Shown piece after piece: positions 1 to 9,417 of a stretch of DNA of 64,000 nucleotides; the stretch's first letter is position 1; each line of letters starts with the position of its first letter. This DNA comes from Bacteroidia bacterium (GTDB lineage Bacteria; Bacteroidota; Bacteroidia; Bacteroidales; UBA7960). The stretch spans positions 1 to 64,000 of the forward strand of contig REEA01000064.1 in NCBI GenBank assembly GCA_007695305.1, read 5' to 3'. The notes under the pieces were generated by a model that saw nothing but the letters and a program-made list of their open reading frames with translations, made no database searches and was not told the origin of the DNA. Position numbers and translations under genes: made by a program.

Positions 1-510
1 TCTGTTTCGAAAACATCAACCTGCCCTTTAATGCGTTGCGGTTACCTTCAGTAATCCGGTATTGTTATTTGCTGTTCTTCAAACATACGTATTTTTTAAA
101 AAGAAAAAAGCACTTGCCAGATTTTTTTACCTAAAAAGATACTTCATCCTTTTAGATAACCGATAAAAAAAAACAGCCCATTACGTCAAAATAAAAAGAT
201 CGAAGCTGAACTCCTTGCACTGCTTAAAGAGTAGTGCGGGGTGAATGGCCATACAGAGATGAGAGAAGGATTTTTGCAGTCAGAAATACAGATGCAGCAG
301 GAAAAAATATATGAGGTCATTCCGGTGGTGGCCGGAAAGCTTGCGATTGCAGGAGAGAAGAAAAAGAAAGGTATTGACAGAAAAAAAAGATGTGGTGAAT
401 CTTATGGTGGAAACGCTATTTGATTAACTTTACATAATGATTACACAGCCATCCATAATCAACTGATGATTATGACGTATTAATTTCTGTGGTGAATAAA
501 ACAAGAAAAT
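1..510. other. Non-coding stretch with unidentified ORF remnants
   Basis: No convincing gene is seen here. A short open frame from 160 ends at a TAG at 232-234 with the charged tail KKIEAELLALLKE. It looks like the C-terminus of some protein but has no start or recognisable body. A GTG-started frame at 241-423 would give a lysine-rich 60-residue peptide that matches no family I know. Both may be debris, since a decayed transposase lies 1.4 kb downstream. The last 60 bases hold the palindrome listed separately. Confidence 0.5.
454..474 (+). promoter_or_regulatory. Palindrome upstream of the gltS-type gene, possible operator
   Basis: CATAATCA-ACTGA-TGATTATG is a perfect 8-bp inverted repeat with a 5-nt centre, ending 36 bp before the symporter start. 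A similar half-site, CATAATGATTA, sits at about 433-443. The position and symmetry fit a dimeric regulator site. The AT-rich stem and absence of a following T-run argue against a terminator. The binding protein is unknown. Confidence 0.35.
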
Positions 511-1884
511 ATGGAAGGTCTCACCGGTGTATTTTTCAGTTTGTGTATTTTATTGCTCTTTCTGCTGGCAGGAAAAATCCTTCGGGCCAAAGTAGCATTA
601 TTCCAGCGGATATTCTTACCTGCCTCCATTATCGGCGGCTTCCTGGCTTTGCTGTTTGGTCCTTATCTTATAGACGTACTTCCCGATTTTTTGTATGACA
701 CCTGGTCGCAAATTCCCGGATTGCTGATCAACATTGTTTTCGCCACCCTTTTCCTGGGTGTGATGATCCCGGGGATAAAAACCATGTGGGCACAGGGTGG
801 CAGCCAGTTGTGTTTCGGGATGGTGGTGGGAAGCGGTCAATACCTGGTGGCCATGCTCATCACCGTTTTGCTGCTCATGCCGCTATTTGATGTACCCCCC
901 ATATTTGGAACCATCCTGGAGATTGGCTTTGCCGGCGGACATGGCACCGCAGCAGGCATGCAGCAGGTATTTACCGAACTGGGCTTCCCTGCAGGCTCGG
1001 CCCTGGCACAAATGTCGGCTACGGTGGGTATTATTACTGCTGTGGTTGGGGGTGTTTTTTATATCAATGTGGCGATCAGAAAAGGATATTGTGTAAACCT
1101 TGATGAGACCAAAGGAATCCCGAACTATAAAAAGGTAGGTCTGATACCTGAGCGTTACCGTTTCTCCTCTTCACGGGCTACTGTGGCCTCCGAATCGATC
1201 GAGCCCCTTGCCTTTCATTTTGCCATCGTTGCACTGGCTATTCTCATTGGCTGGATACTCCTGGCCGGTGTGCGGCAATTGCACCCGATGCTGGGCGGTT
1301 TCCCGCTATTCCCCTTGGCCATGATGGGAGGCATGATCGTACAGGCGATCTCGACACCTCTGAAAGTCAGTCAGTACTACGACAGGCTCACCTTTGAACG
1401 GATCCTGGGGTTTTCGCTGGATGTCCTGGTGGTGGCAGCCATCGCTTCCATAAGGCTTGATCTTTTCATAGAAAACTTATGGCCCTTCCTGATCCTGATG
1501 GCCGCAGGTATCGCATGGCTGTTCTTTTCACTCATTTTCCTTGCCCCGCGCATGTTTCCCTACAACTGGCTTGAAAGGGGTGTTACGGAGTATGGCATGC
1601 AAAGTGGCGTAACTGCCATGGGACTGTTGCTGCTTCGACTGGTTGACCCACACTACAAAACCGATACCGCGCAGGCTTTCGGGTTCAAACAAATGCTGTA
1701 CGAACCTTTCCTTGGCGGCGGTTTCATCACAGCCACCGCTCCCTTTATCGTGATAGGCCTGGGTGTGTGGCCGGCAATCTGGGCATCCGCGGCTGTGATC
1801 CTGCTGTTTATGCTGATTTCCTATTTCAGCGGATGGACCCGGCAAAATCCCACTAAAAAAGTAGGGAGGGTAACAAGGACATAA
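511..1884 (+). CDS. gltS: Sodium/glutamate symporter, GltS (ESS) family
   Basis: A 457-residue integral membrane protein of the ESS family (TC 2.A.27), predicted to import glutamate with Na+ across the inner membrane. The N-terminus carries FLPASIIGGFLALLFGP, and the first half has the glycine-rich GFAGGHGTAAGM stretch typical of the re-entrant loop region. About ten or more hydrophobic segments are visible, with a hydrophilic break near residues 195-235. It is somewhat longer than E. coli GltS (about 400 residues). The ATG at 511 directly precedes the first membrane helix. No operon partner is present. Exact substrate is inferred from family only. Confidence 0.8.
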   Translation: MEGLTGVFFSLCILLLFLLAGKILRAKVALFQRIFLPASIIGGFLALLFGPYLIDVLPDFLYDTWSQIPGLLINIVFATLFLGVMIPGIKTMWAQGGSQLCFGMVVGSGQYLVAMLITVLLLMPLFDVPPIFGTILEIGFAGGHGTAAGMQQVFTELGFPAGSALAQMSATVGIITAVVGGVFYINVAIRKGYCVNLDETKGIPNYKKVGLIPERYRFSSSRATVASESIEPLAFHFAIVALAILIGWILLAGVRQLHPMLGGFPLFPLAMMGGMIVQAISTPLKVSQYYDRLTFERILGFSLDVLVVAAIASIRLDLFIENLWPFLILMAAGIAWLFFSLIFLAPRMFPYNWLERGVTEYGMQSGVTAMGLLLLRLVDPHYKTDTAQAFGFKQMLYEPFLGGGFITATAPFIVIGLGVWPAIWASAAVILLFMLISYFSGWTRQNPTKKVGRVTRT

Positions 1885-1894
1885 GGGTCACACC

Positions 1895-2445
1895 ATGCAA
1901 CAAGTATCAGCACCAGACATCATCGGGCCCTCCAAGCCAGAGGCGTGCAGCTGTGGACACAGGTTTACAAATGAGTCTACGGTGTCGGCCGAAAAGCGAC
2001 AGGTGTTTGATCTGCTTCAGTTTAACGAGCCAACCATTACTCCTGCCAGCGAGAAATGTTACGAAAAGCTTCAAAAGAGCGAAAACATAATCAAGTCTGA
2101 AATCCTTTCCAGTAAAGTAGCCTATGCTGATGAAACAGGTGCTCGGGGTAGAAGATAAATAGCATTGGTCGCATGCCGCTGTCATGATTTTATATACTCA
2201 CCTGTTTGTTTACAAAAAACGATGAGCGGACGCAATACAGAGCAATGAATCCTTGCTGAAGGATTACGTTGGCTGGCTTGTCCATGAATGTTGTGCCAGC
2301 TATTTTAAGCTGCATAATCTGAAACATGCCATTTGTGGCGTCCACATTTTGAGGGAGCTCCAGGCTTTAGCGGATAGTGGGGACAAACAATCTTGCAGAA
2401 AGAGATGTAAGACCTTCAACTGTTTCAGGCTAATAAAACTTTAAT
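1895..2445 (+). pseudogene. Decayed IS66-family transposase
   Basis: Pieces of an IS66 TnpC-type transposase lie in order. EKRQVFDL comes from the segment before the zinc-finger region. KSEILSSKVAYADETGAR is the segment around the first catalytic Asp. In another frame come HWSHA, THLFVYKKR and ADAIQSNESLLKDYVGWLV, then KHAICGVHILRELQAL. The region between EKRQVFDL and the DETG block is deleted. A one-base change (extra G near 2149) shifts the frame, in-frame TAG and TGA codons replace sense codons near 2158 and 2223, and a further shift plus TAA follows near 2405 (QKEM*DLQLFQANKTL). The N-terminal third, the C-terminal part with the catalytic Glu, and both IS ends are not seen. It cannot make a functional protein. 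Confidence 0.85.
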
Positions 2446-2489
2446 GTTATTCTAACCGGTTTCTAATAGCCGCCAGTTACTAATCGGCT

Positions 2490-2497
2490 TATTTTTG
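2490..2497 (+). promoter_or_regulatory. Possible Bacteroidota -7 box before the TonB receptor gene
   Basis: TATTTTTG matches TAnnTTTG and lies 67 bp before the receptor ATG. No TTTG is seen at the expected -33 position, so support is weak. The rest of 2446-2564 is AT-rich leader without other visible structure. Confidence 0.3.
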
Positions 2498-2564
2498 CCA
2501 CCGTTTTTAAAAGTGGAATCAAAAAAATCAAACTCATTTTAATAATCCTAAAAAAAATACAGTT

Positions 2565-4931
2565 ATGAAATTTACAATGAAAACGATTTTGAAAGCGAGC
2601 GGTTTTAAAACAAGCCTAGAAAGTGCGTGCTTCATCGCGTCAGTTTTAATAATGTCTCTACAATCCATTGCTTCTCAAAATGATCAGACCCTATACGAAA
2701 TAAGAGGAATGGTCATTGATGCGGGCAATGAACGTGATCCGATACCGGGAACCACCGTTTTTATTTCTGAGCTGGGATTGGGAGCAGCTGCCGATGCTGA
2801 CGGTGTGTTTAAACTCTCCGGATTGCCACGTGGCCGTTATGAAGTGCGCATTAGTTCGGTTGGTTATGCCACACAAAACATCCAGGTTACCGTTCCTGCA
2901 AGGGAAGAATTTATGCGCATTTTTTTACAATCCTCATTTGTTGATATGGATGAGGTTGTCATTACTGCGTCACCGAATCGCAGTTCCGCCAATTACATGT
3001 CATCACAAACATTCAACACCATGGAACTCATCAGGAGGTCATCCGTGTCATTGGGTGAGATGCTGGACGGAGAGCCCGGTCTGGCATCAAGGTCATTTGG
3101 TGGTGGTCCGGCTCGTCCGGTTATACGAGGTTTCGATGGTGAGAGGCTTGTTGTGTTGGAGAATGGTGAGCGGATGGGCGACATCCAGTCAACGGCGCCT
3201 GACCACGCCGTAACACTCGATCCGTTGGGCATGAGCAGGGTTGAGGTGGTCAGAGGTCCTGCCAGCTTGCTTTATGGCTCAAGTGCCCTGGGTGGTGTCA
3301 TCAACCTGTTCACAGAAGATGCTCCTTCAGATTGGGAACATGGTTTATCGGGAGGTGCCGCATTTCATGGTGCAACCAACAACAGCCTCTATACCAGCTC
3401 CGCAGGCTTTGTTCAGGGCGGCGAAAACCACGGCTTTGCTGCACGATTCATATACAGGACTGCAGGAGATTCTCAAACCCCCGAAGGCATCATGCCAAAC
3501 ACACAACTCAACAGTTATACCGCTTCCCTTGGTTGGGGGTACCGCAACAACAACTTCAGAAGCTCTCTTTCAGCAAGGTATTATCAGAATCATTTTGGTG
3601 TGCCTGAATTTGCATCAATGACAGATCCTGATAATGAGGATATGTTTATCGAAGAAGAACCCGAAATGGAGATCCGCATAAACCGTTTGAATATGCAGGC
3701 ACGTGCAAATCTTGAGCTTGACGGTTTTTTTGATGAGATTGAGGCAAGGGCCAGTTTTTCTCATTCTGTGCAGGAAGAGGGTGAGCAAGATGTTCCATAC
3801 GAGCTGCTTGAGCTTGAAATAACGACCACCACGGTTAGTTCATCTGTTTTGTTCATGCACCGGGAGTTTTCTGTGTTCGACCGCGGTGTTATCGGAACCA
3901 ACCTGCATCGCAGACTTCAGGAAGTGGATGGCCTGGAGGCATATCACCCGGGCGAAGACATCTATAACCTGGCATTGTTTACATTCCAGGAAATCCCGCT
4001 CAGCAGGTCGTTCAGGATGCAGTTTGGAGTTAGGTTGGAACACGAATGGCTATCATCGGTTTCCAACAGGTATTTCCTTCCGGAAGAAAGAACGGAGGAC
4101 AGGAACCTGAATGTAGTAGGTTCGATCGGTGTGAACTTCCGGTCCAACCAAAAATTTGAAAGTGGGTTACAGGTAGCTCGCGCACATCGCAACCCAACAA
4201 TACTGGAGCGCTATGCCGACGGATGGCATGCCGGTGCAACACGTGTTGAATTGGGAGATCCCACATTGAAGAGCGAATATGGCTATGGGATTGACCTGTT
4301 CACAAGATATACAACTTCTTTGTGGCATCTGGAAATATCAGGTTTTTATAACCGAATCGATAATTATGTTGCTTTGCTAACCCTCGATCCTGTTGAAGCG
4401 GTAAATATTCCATACCGTGTCAGACCCGACAGGGAGTTTCCTGCAACCGTTCAGTTTTTTGCAGCAGATGCCAGATTGTTTGGTTTTGAGCTTCGCAATT
4501 CTTTGCTTATCACTGAAAACCTTCGTGTTGAATTGGGTATGGATTTTGTGCAAGGCGATCGCAGGGATGCCGACAAGCCCCTGCCATTTATACCCCCTTT
4601 CCGCACAACAGTGGGTACCATGTATAACTATAACAACTTCAATGTTGGTGGCAGTGTGAGAATGGTTTCCGCTCAAAACCGGGTGCCGGAAGATGAACTG
4701 CCAACAGATGGATACACCCTTTTGCGGCTTGAGGCAGGATACCGTTTCCCATCCCTGTTTGGCGGTATGCACACCATCAACCTCCGGGTCGACAATGCCC
4801 TGGATGCAACCTACACCGACCACCTGTCGGTAGTACGCAGGTATAAGGATCCTTTCCTTGGGCCCAGCGCCCCCACCCGACATGCCATGCCTGGCAGAAA
4901 CATAAACCTGGTTTACCGAATCTTGTTTTAG
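2565..4931 (+). CDS. TonB-dependent outer-membrane receptor (ZnuD-like plug)
   Basis: A 788-residue outer-membrane receptor. A signal peptide (about residues 1-38) is followed by a carboxypeptidase-regulatory-like domain (about 42-125, IRGMVIDAG to YATQNIQV), a plug domain (about 130-250) and a 22-strand-type barrel ending in the aromatic C-terminus NLVYRILF. The plug contains RPVIRGFDGERLVVLENG and later SADHAV-like APDHAVTLDP and EVVRGPASLLYG. This resembles the plug of ZnuD-type zinc/haem receptors (RPVIRG.DGDRV..L.NG). The His-rich loop common in ZnuD is not obvious, so the cargo is uncertain; a metal or small chelate is a guess. There is no SusD partner, so it is not a classic glycan PUL receptor. 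It is monocistronic, ending at a strong terminator. Confidence 0.85.
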   Translation: MKFTMKTILKASGFKTSLESACFIASVLIMSLQSIASQNDQTLYEIRGMVIDAGNERDPIPGTTVFISELGLGAAADADGVFKLSGLPRGRYEVRISSVGYATQNIQVTVPAREEFMRIFLQSSFVDMDEVVITASPNRSSANYMSSQTFNTMELIRRSSVSLGEMLDGEPGLASRSFGGGPARPVIRGFDGERLVVLENGERMGDIQSTAPDHAVTLDPLGMSRVEVVRGPASLLYGSSALGGVINLFTEDAPSDWEHGLSGGAAFHGATNNSLYTSSAGFVQGGENHGFAARFIYRTAGDSQTPEGIMPNTQLNSYTASLGWGYRNNNFRSSLSARYYQNHFGVPEFASMTDPDNEDMFIEEEPEMEIRINRLNMQARANLELDGFFDEIEARASFSHSVQEEGEQDVPYELLELEITTTTVSSSVLFMHREFSVFDRGVIGTNLHRRLQEVDGLEAYHPGEDIYNLALFTFQEIPLSRSFRMQFGVRLEHEWLSSVSNRYFLPEERTEDRNLNVVGSIGVNFRSNQKFESGLQVARAHRNPTILERYADGWHAGATRVELGDPTLKSEYGYGIDLFTRYTTSLWHLEISGFYNRIDNYVALLTLDPVEAVNIPYRVRPDREFPATVQFFAADARLFGFELRNSLLITENLRVELGMDFVQGDRRDADKPLPFIPPFRTTVGTMYNYNNFNVGGSVRMVSAQNRVPEDELPTDGYTLLRLEAGYRFPSLFGGMHTINLRVDNALDATYTDHLSVVRRYKDPFLGPSAPTRHAMPGRNINLVYRILF

Positions 4932-4952
4932 GATTTCTGAATACAAAACACA

Positions 4953-4990
4953 CCCGCTGCACTATGTTTTAAATGTGCAGCGGGTTTTTT
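4953..4990 (+). terminator. Rho-independent terminator of the TonB receptor gene
   Basis: CCCGCTGCAC (4953-4962) pairs perfectly with GTGCAGCGGG (4975-4984) around a 12-nt loop and is followed by TTTTTT. It begins 21 bases after the receptor stop codon. Confidence 0.92.
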
Positions 4991-5315
4991 ATTATTATAT
5001 GACCTTTGTGGCTATTTGCAATGGTTTACTTTTCAATTTATCGTTATTGCATTCGACTTTCTAAATTTGGCAATGGTGAAATAAATGATTCTTTCTTGCA
5101 TTAATGAATAATCTCGCCGGTTTAATGGACAGGGCCTGACCTGTCCTTATTTTACGGCGGTTTAGTGGTAAACAAGGCCATCCTGTTTTTTCCTTTCTTC
5201 TTGATTAAAAGGAAAAATGTTTTGAGCGGCTAAAGAATCCAACCTAAGAACAAATCATGCAAATTATTACCACTCGGTTTTAAAAATGGATGTCCCGTCC
5301 GGAAAACACAACGAC
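4991..5315. other. Convergent intergenic gap with a second hairpin
   Basis: No coding potential is seen. GGACAGG (5127-5133) and CCTGTCC (5140-5146) form a 7-bp GC-rich stem followed on the plus strand by TTATTTTAC, possibly a back-up terminator. Two imperfect direct copies of the motif CGGTTTAatGG/CGGTTTAgtGG flank it (about 5116-5129 and 5155-5168). The minus-strand gene downstream of 5316 has no strong terminator of its own here. Confidence 0.4.
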
Positions 5316-8189
5316 CTACTGATGGCCCTTTATCCGCTGAACCGTTCTCATAACAACCCCTTTGGCAGTGTAAACCTGCATAATATAAAGCCCATCACGA
5401 AGGTTTTGTATGTTGACTTCAGCTTGTAATGCATCCACGGCCATATATTTTACCATCTGACCGCTGAGGTTAACCATACGGATTTTATCGATCATCTCAT
5501 TTGAAGAAACGGTTAACACATCATAGGCAGGATTGGGATATACCAGCAGGTCAACACCCGGGATTTCTGTTACCTGCTCTGGAAACTGAAACGTGGCTAC
5601 CAGCGTAACATCATGGGGTGGCATGGTGAATAAAAAACTGGGTTCTTCACTGATCACAACCCCATCAGCATCCGTCCAGTCAATAAAATCCCATCCTTCG
5701 GCAGCTTCTGCCGCAACCGTTACCCCGGCATCCTGGAGGTACTCTCCACCCCCAATAACAGAGCCACCGTCAACCGGATTTGCCTCCAGGGTGAGCGTAT
5801 AATAGATTGGCTCAAAATTGGCCGTAAGTGTAACATCTTCTGCCGGCATACTGATCGTTGTCTCGGCAGCAGCGGGATCATCCACATGTTCAACATCGCC
5901 TGTCCAATGGATAAATGACCATCCCTCTTCCGGTATTGCTGTAATGTTTACTTCCTGTCCCTCGCTATAGCTGCCATCCCCTGTAACAGTACCACCCTCT
6001 TCCGGGTTAACGAGCAATGTAAGGTTGTAAGAGGTCACAAAACCACCCTGGAATACAGAAACAAAGACGTCGTATCCGCCATTGTGTGTTTCGCTATATG
6101 CACCTTCTGTTGTCGGAAAATCAGCGGAAAATGTCCACCCTGTCAGATAAATATCTCCTGCCTCATCAAACAGAATCTTTGTGGCTTCTTCAAAAGAACT
6201 TCCGCCAAGAAAAGTGGAATAGGCAAGCTCACTTAAATCGGGTGTAAACACACTGATAATCACTTGTCTTGATCCACTGAAGGTTTCATTAAAGGCACCC
6301 GGCGTTACGGGATAATTGCTGGAAGAGGTAAATCCGGCAATATACACGTATCCATTGCTCGCAAGAGCAATATCATTGGCGTAATCCCAGGTATTGCCAC
6401 CAATGTATGTGGCATACAACAGATCACTCAGCTCAGGGTTAAAGATGCAGATAAACGCGTCTCTGTAGGCACTGAAAGATGTACTGTACGCACCGGGAGT
6501 TGCCGGAAAGTTGGCGGATCTGGTCATTCCTGAAATATAAACATTGTTTTCGTTGTCAAGGGTAATGCTAAGTCCATAGTCTTCATCGTTTCCACCGATA
6601 AAAGTGGAGTACAGGAGCTCGCTCAGGTCATGGCTCAAAATACTGACAAAGCCATCCCAGCTGCCCCCGTTGTGCGTTTCATTGTAAGCCCCCGGGGTAA
6701 CAGGGAAGTTGTTTGACCATGTTTCACCGGTGATGTAAACATTTCCGTCGGGATCAAAAGCAATGCTGCGCCCGCTTTCCCACATGGGAGACCCGCCGAG
6801 ATAAGTGGAATATACCAATTGACTGAGGTCCGGATTCAAAACGCTCACAATCACTGACCCGATGCCACTGTGGGTTGGCTGGAATGCGCCGGCAGTTGTT
6901 GGATAGTTGATCGAACCGGAATAACCGACAATATATATGTTTCCATCAGGATGCACGGCAATATCATAGCCAACGTCTGAAGCAGTTCCGCCAATAAAGG
7001 TTGAATACAAAAGCTGGCTCAGATCCGGGCTTAGGGCACTGACAAAGGCATCACCCGATCCATTGTGCACGGTATCAAATGCCCCCGGAGTGGTTGGAAA
7101 AAATTCCGAACCAGTTTGCCCGGTTATATACACAATGTCATTTTCATCCAATGCCAGCCCAAACACAATTTCTTCTTCCTCTGCTCCAAGAAAGCTGGAA
7201 TAAAGCAGCTCACTTAAGTCGGGACTTAGCACGCTCACAAAGATATCACGCTTATTGTTGAAGGTCTCATCATACGCCCCGGGAGTGGTCGGAAAGACAG
7301 GAGAGTTTGTCTGGCCCGCCACATATACATTACCTTGCGAGTCCAGTGCCATAGAATATGCCTGATCTGTTATGTTACCCCCCAAAAATGTGGAATAGAT
7401 CAATGGGTCGATAATCAGTGGGCGGGTTGCATCTTCCAACTGGATATGAAAGCCCACTTCACCCCTTTCATTCAGTTGAAAACTTCCCGGAACCTCTCTT
7501 TTTTCGCCGTTTATTTCCTGGTAAGCCAGTAATCCTTTATGGCGAATTTCTCCCAGGCTGGTCATAATGATCAGTTCGTCGTCATTCTTTACCAGCACTT
7601 CATCCGCCCCTTCAATAATAAAGGCAATATCATCCGCCCGTGCCCCCGGATGCACAATGAAGTCATACCTGAGGCCTTCGGGCTCATAATAGTAACGGAC
7701 ATCTATGCCGGCATCCTTACCAAAAGCACCTTCCAGAATGATTTCATCAAACAAGGGAACATGTTGTGCCCAATTGGTGGGATCGCTTCCCAGAAAATAG
7801 TTATAACGGGTGGTTTGCGGCTGATGGGTGCGAAATACCGGTTGCGATTCTGAAGATGTAACAAAGGTCATCATCAGCACATGGCCCGTGCGACGAACAG
7901 TTTCCCGCTCACCGGGTTTTTCACCGGGCATCAGAAGCGACCTTTGTCCGTTATCGGCGGTCATCCGGAAAAAATCAAAAACAACACCACGATCGGTAAA
8001 CCAGGCATTCATGTTGCCGTTCTGCGTAAAATACCTTACCTCTTCATCCCACTGGCCCTGGTTGGAAACAAAAGATGCTTTCCGGTTAAGCGTGGTTTCT
8101 ATCCTTTCCATTGATCCGGGCAGGTTGCCGGAATACAATGGTTGCAGAAAGGCAATAAGCAAAAAAAACAGTGAAATACGTAAGCTCAT
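5316..8189 (-). CDS. Secreted SBBP beta-propeller protein with T9SS sorting domain
   Basis: A 957-residue extracellular protein of unknown task. A Sec signal peptide (residues 1-20) is followed by an N-terminal region of the type found before SBBP propellers (about 30-260). Seven tandem SBBP repeats of about 65 residues follow (about 265-710), each with the pattern YSTFLGG...D...GNVYI.G.T.S..FP.TPGA. Two divergent InlB-B-type repeats (about 715-870, ending LTANFEP and LVATFQF) come next. The final 80 residues begin LLVYPNPAYDVLTV and end in a basic tail, a type A T9SS sorting domain. The protein should therefore cross the inner membrane by Sec and the outer membrane by T9SS. The regular propeller blades suggest adhesion or binding. 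It is transcribed alone after an 8-bp leader hairpin. Confidence 0.88.
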   Translation of the reverse strand: MSLRISLFFLLIAFLQPLYSGNLPGSMERIETTLNRKASFVSNQGQWDEEVRYFTQNGNMNAWFTDRGVVFDFFRMTADNGQRSLLMPGEKPGERETVRRTGHVLMMTFVTSSESQPVFRTHQPQTTRYNYFLGSDPTNWAQHVPLFDEIILEGAFGKDAGIDVRYYYEPEGLRYDFIVHPGARADDIAFIIEGADEVLVKNDDELIIMTSLGEIRHKGLLAYQEINGEKREVPGSFQLNERGEVGFHIQLEDATRPLIIDPLIYSTFLGGNITDQAYSMALDSQGNVYVAGQTNSPVFPTTPGAYDETFNNKRDIFVSVLSPDLSELLYSSFLGAEEEEIVFGLALDENDIVYITGQTGSEFFPTTPGAFDTVHNGSGDAFVSALSPDLSQLLYSTFIGGTASDVGYDIAVHPDGNIYIVGYSGSINYPTTAGAFQPTHSGIGSVIVSVLNPDLSQLVYSTYLGGSPMWESGRSIAFDPDGNVYITGETWSNNFPVTPGAYNETHNGGSWDGFVSILSHDLSELLYSTFIGGNDEDYGLSITLDNENNVYISGMTRSANFPATPGAYSTSFSAYRDAFICIFNPELSDLLYATYIGGNTWDYANDIALASNGYVYIAGFTSSSNYPVTPGAFNETFSGSRQVIISVFTPDLSELAYSTFLGGSSFEEATKILFDEAGDIYLTGWTFSADFPTTEGAYSETHNGGYDVFVSVFQGGFVTSYNLTLLVNPEEGGTVTGDGSYSEGQEVNITAIPEEGWSFIHWTGDVEHVDDPAAAETTISMPAEDVTLTANFEPIYYTLTLEANPVDGGSVIGGGEYLQDAGVTVAAEAAEGWDFIDWTDADGVVISEEPSFLFTMPPHDVTLVATFQFPEQVTEIPGVDLLVYPNPAYDVLTVSSNEMIDKIRMVNLSGQMVKYMAVDALQAEVNIQNLRDGLYIMQVYTAKGVVMRTVQRIKGHQ

Positions 8190-8231
8190 AATATGTTTTT
8201 TTGGTTGCTAAGAAGCAGGTTATTGATTATG

Positions 8232-8251
8232 AACAATACAATAGTATTGTT
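8232..8251 (-). promoter_or_regulatory. Leader hairpin upstream of the SBBP protein gene
   Basis: On the minus strand AACAATAC-TATT-GTATTGTT is a perfect 8-bp stem with a 4-nt loop, 43 bases before the start codon. It could stabilise the 5' end of the mRNA or be an operator. A TATCTTTA box resembling the -7 consensus lies further upstream, near 8300. Confidence 0.3.
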
Positions 8252-8372
8252 TCATGGGTGTTCATGTCTCCTGCGGGTACACAAAAACCTTCTTCCTAAA
8301 GATACAAAAAAAACAGCAATTTCTTATAAGGTGAAGGCCTGAAATGAACCACAACTCATTATTTCACCTGAA

Positions 8373-9395
8373 CTATTTACCAAGTATAAGATCAATAGCC
8401 GTCTCGAGTATCTCATCACGGCTAAGGTCATTTTCATTTCCGGGCTCAGGGATTTCAGCAACAATATGTGGAGGTACACCCGGCTCTATGCTCTCCCCTT
8501 CGGGATTCAGGAAGCGTGTGCTCGAAACCCGGAGCCGCCAGCCGTTTGCCAGATCACGAAATGCAGGCAATCCACCGCCCCCGCCGGTAGTATCCCCCAC
8601 CAGGGTCACATTCTCCAGGTTACGCATGTATTGAGCGAAATAAGTGGTGGCACTGTAGCTTTTGCGGTTGGTGAGCACTATAACAGGCCCCTGATAACGA
8701 ATGCCATCATGGGGCTCCAGGTACACCCTCTCTGAGCGAAAATCATCATGCCCGGGGCCGTTTTTGATGTAATTGGTTCCCACAAACACCCTTTCCTCCG
8801 TAAACCGCGACGCAATATTCCTGGCATTGGTGGGACTGCCTCCACCATTGTGACGTACATCAATGATTAAACCCGGGGAGTTACCCAAACTGTTGATGAT
8901 CAAATTTAAATTTCCCTCACTCACAGGATTGGCAAAGCTGCTGTAATAGACGTAACCGATATTGTTTTTAAGGAAAACAAATTGCAAAGGCCCCACATAC
9001 CTTTGATTTCCCTTGAAATAATGACGCTCTATTACAGAATAATAAAAATTCTCAGGCCTGTCCAGGTACCACTCCCAATAGCGCGACCGGTCGAAAGAAC
9101 TCAGCAGGTTCACATGTCCGTCGCGCAGGTGATACAACATGCCGGCACACACATCAAATAGCTCAATAGAGCCCATCTCATCCCTGATCAGAGGCCTGTA
9201 TGCATCATAAACAGCATCCCAGTCAATCCCTTTCTCTTCAAAAAATGAATAATTGCGATCCGTAAACGTCCAAACCTCCTCAAATATACTCACCGGATCT
9301 TTCTTTGCATCCGGATCCATAAATACTTTTTCACAGGATATCAACAAAACCATCAACCCCCCCAAAAACCAAATTATTTTTTTATTTGTTCTCAT
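8373..9395 (-). CDS. S41-family serine peptidase lipoprotein
   Basis: A 340-residue exported lipoprotein with signal peptide and lipobox (LLISC, Cys at about 21). The peptidase core shows IIDVRHNGGGSPTNARNIAS, which resembles the oxyanion region of tail-specific proteases. VIVLTNRKSYSATTYFAQYM follows and carries the probable nucleophile Ser in SYSA. The TTGGGGGLP segment lacks the Lys general base of CtpA-type enzymes, so it may use a Tricorn/IRBP-like tetrad instead. I see no clear PDZ domain. It likely acts in the periplasm or at the cell surface on unfolded or peptide substrates. It is followed 183 bases later by the SBBP gene on the same strand. Confidence 0.8.
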   Translation of the reverse strand: MRTNKKIIWFLGGLMVLLISCEKVFMDPDAKKDPVSIFEEVWTFTDRNYSFFEEKGIDWDAVYDAYRPLIRDEMGSIELFDVCAGMLYHLRDGHVNLLSSFDRSRYWEWYLDRPENFYYSVIERHYFKGNQRYVGPLQFVFLKNNIGYVYYSSFANPVSEGNLNLIINSLGNSPGLIIDVRHNGGGSPTNARNIASRFTEERVFVGTNYIKNGPGHDDFRSERVYLEPHDGIRYQGPVIVLTNRKSYSATTYFAQYMRNLENVTLVGDTTGGGGGLPAFRDLANGWRLRVSSTRFLNPEGESIEPGVPPHIVAEIPEPGNENDLSRDEILETAIDLILGK

Positions 9396-9417
9396 GCGTA
9401 TATGTTTTGTAAAAACG

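Noticed and set aside
241-423. 60-residue GTG-started ORF
   Set aside because: Lysine-rich composition, no family resemblance and no ribosome-binding site; mentioned only in the gap entry.
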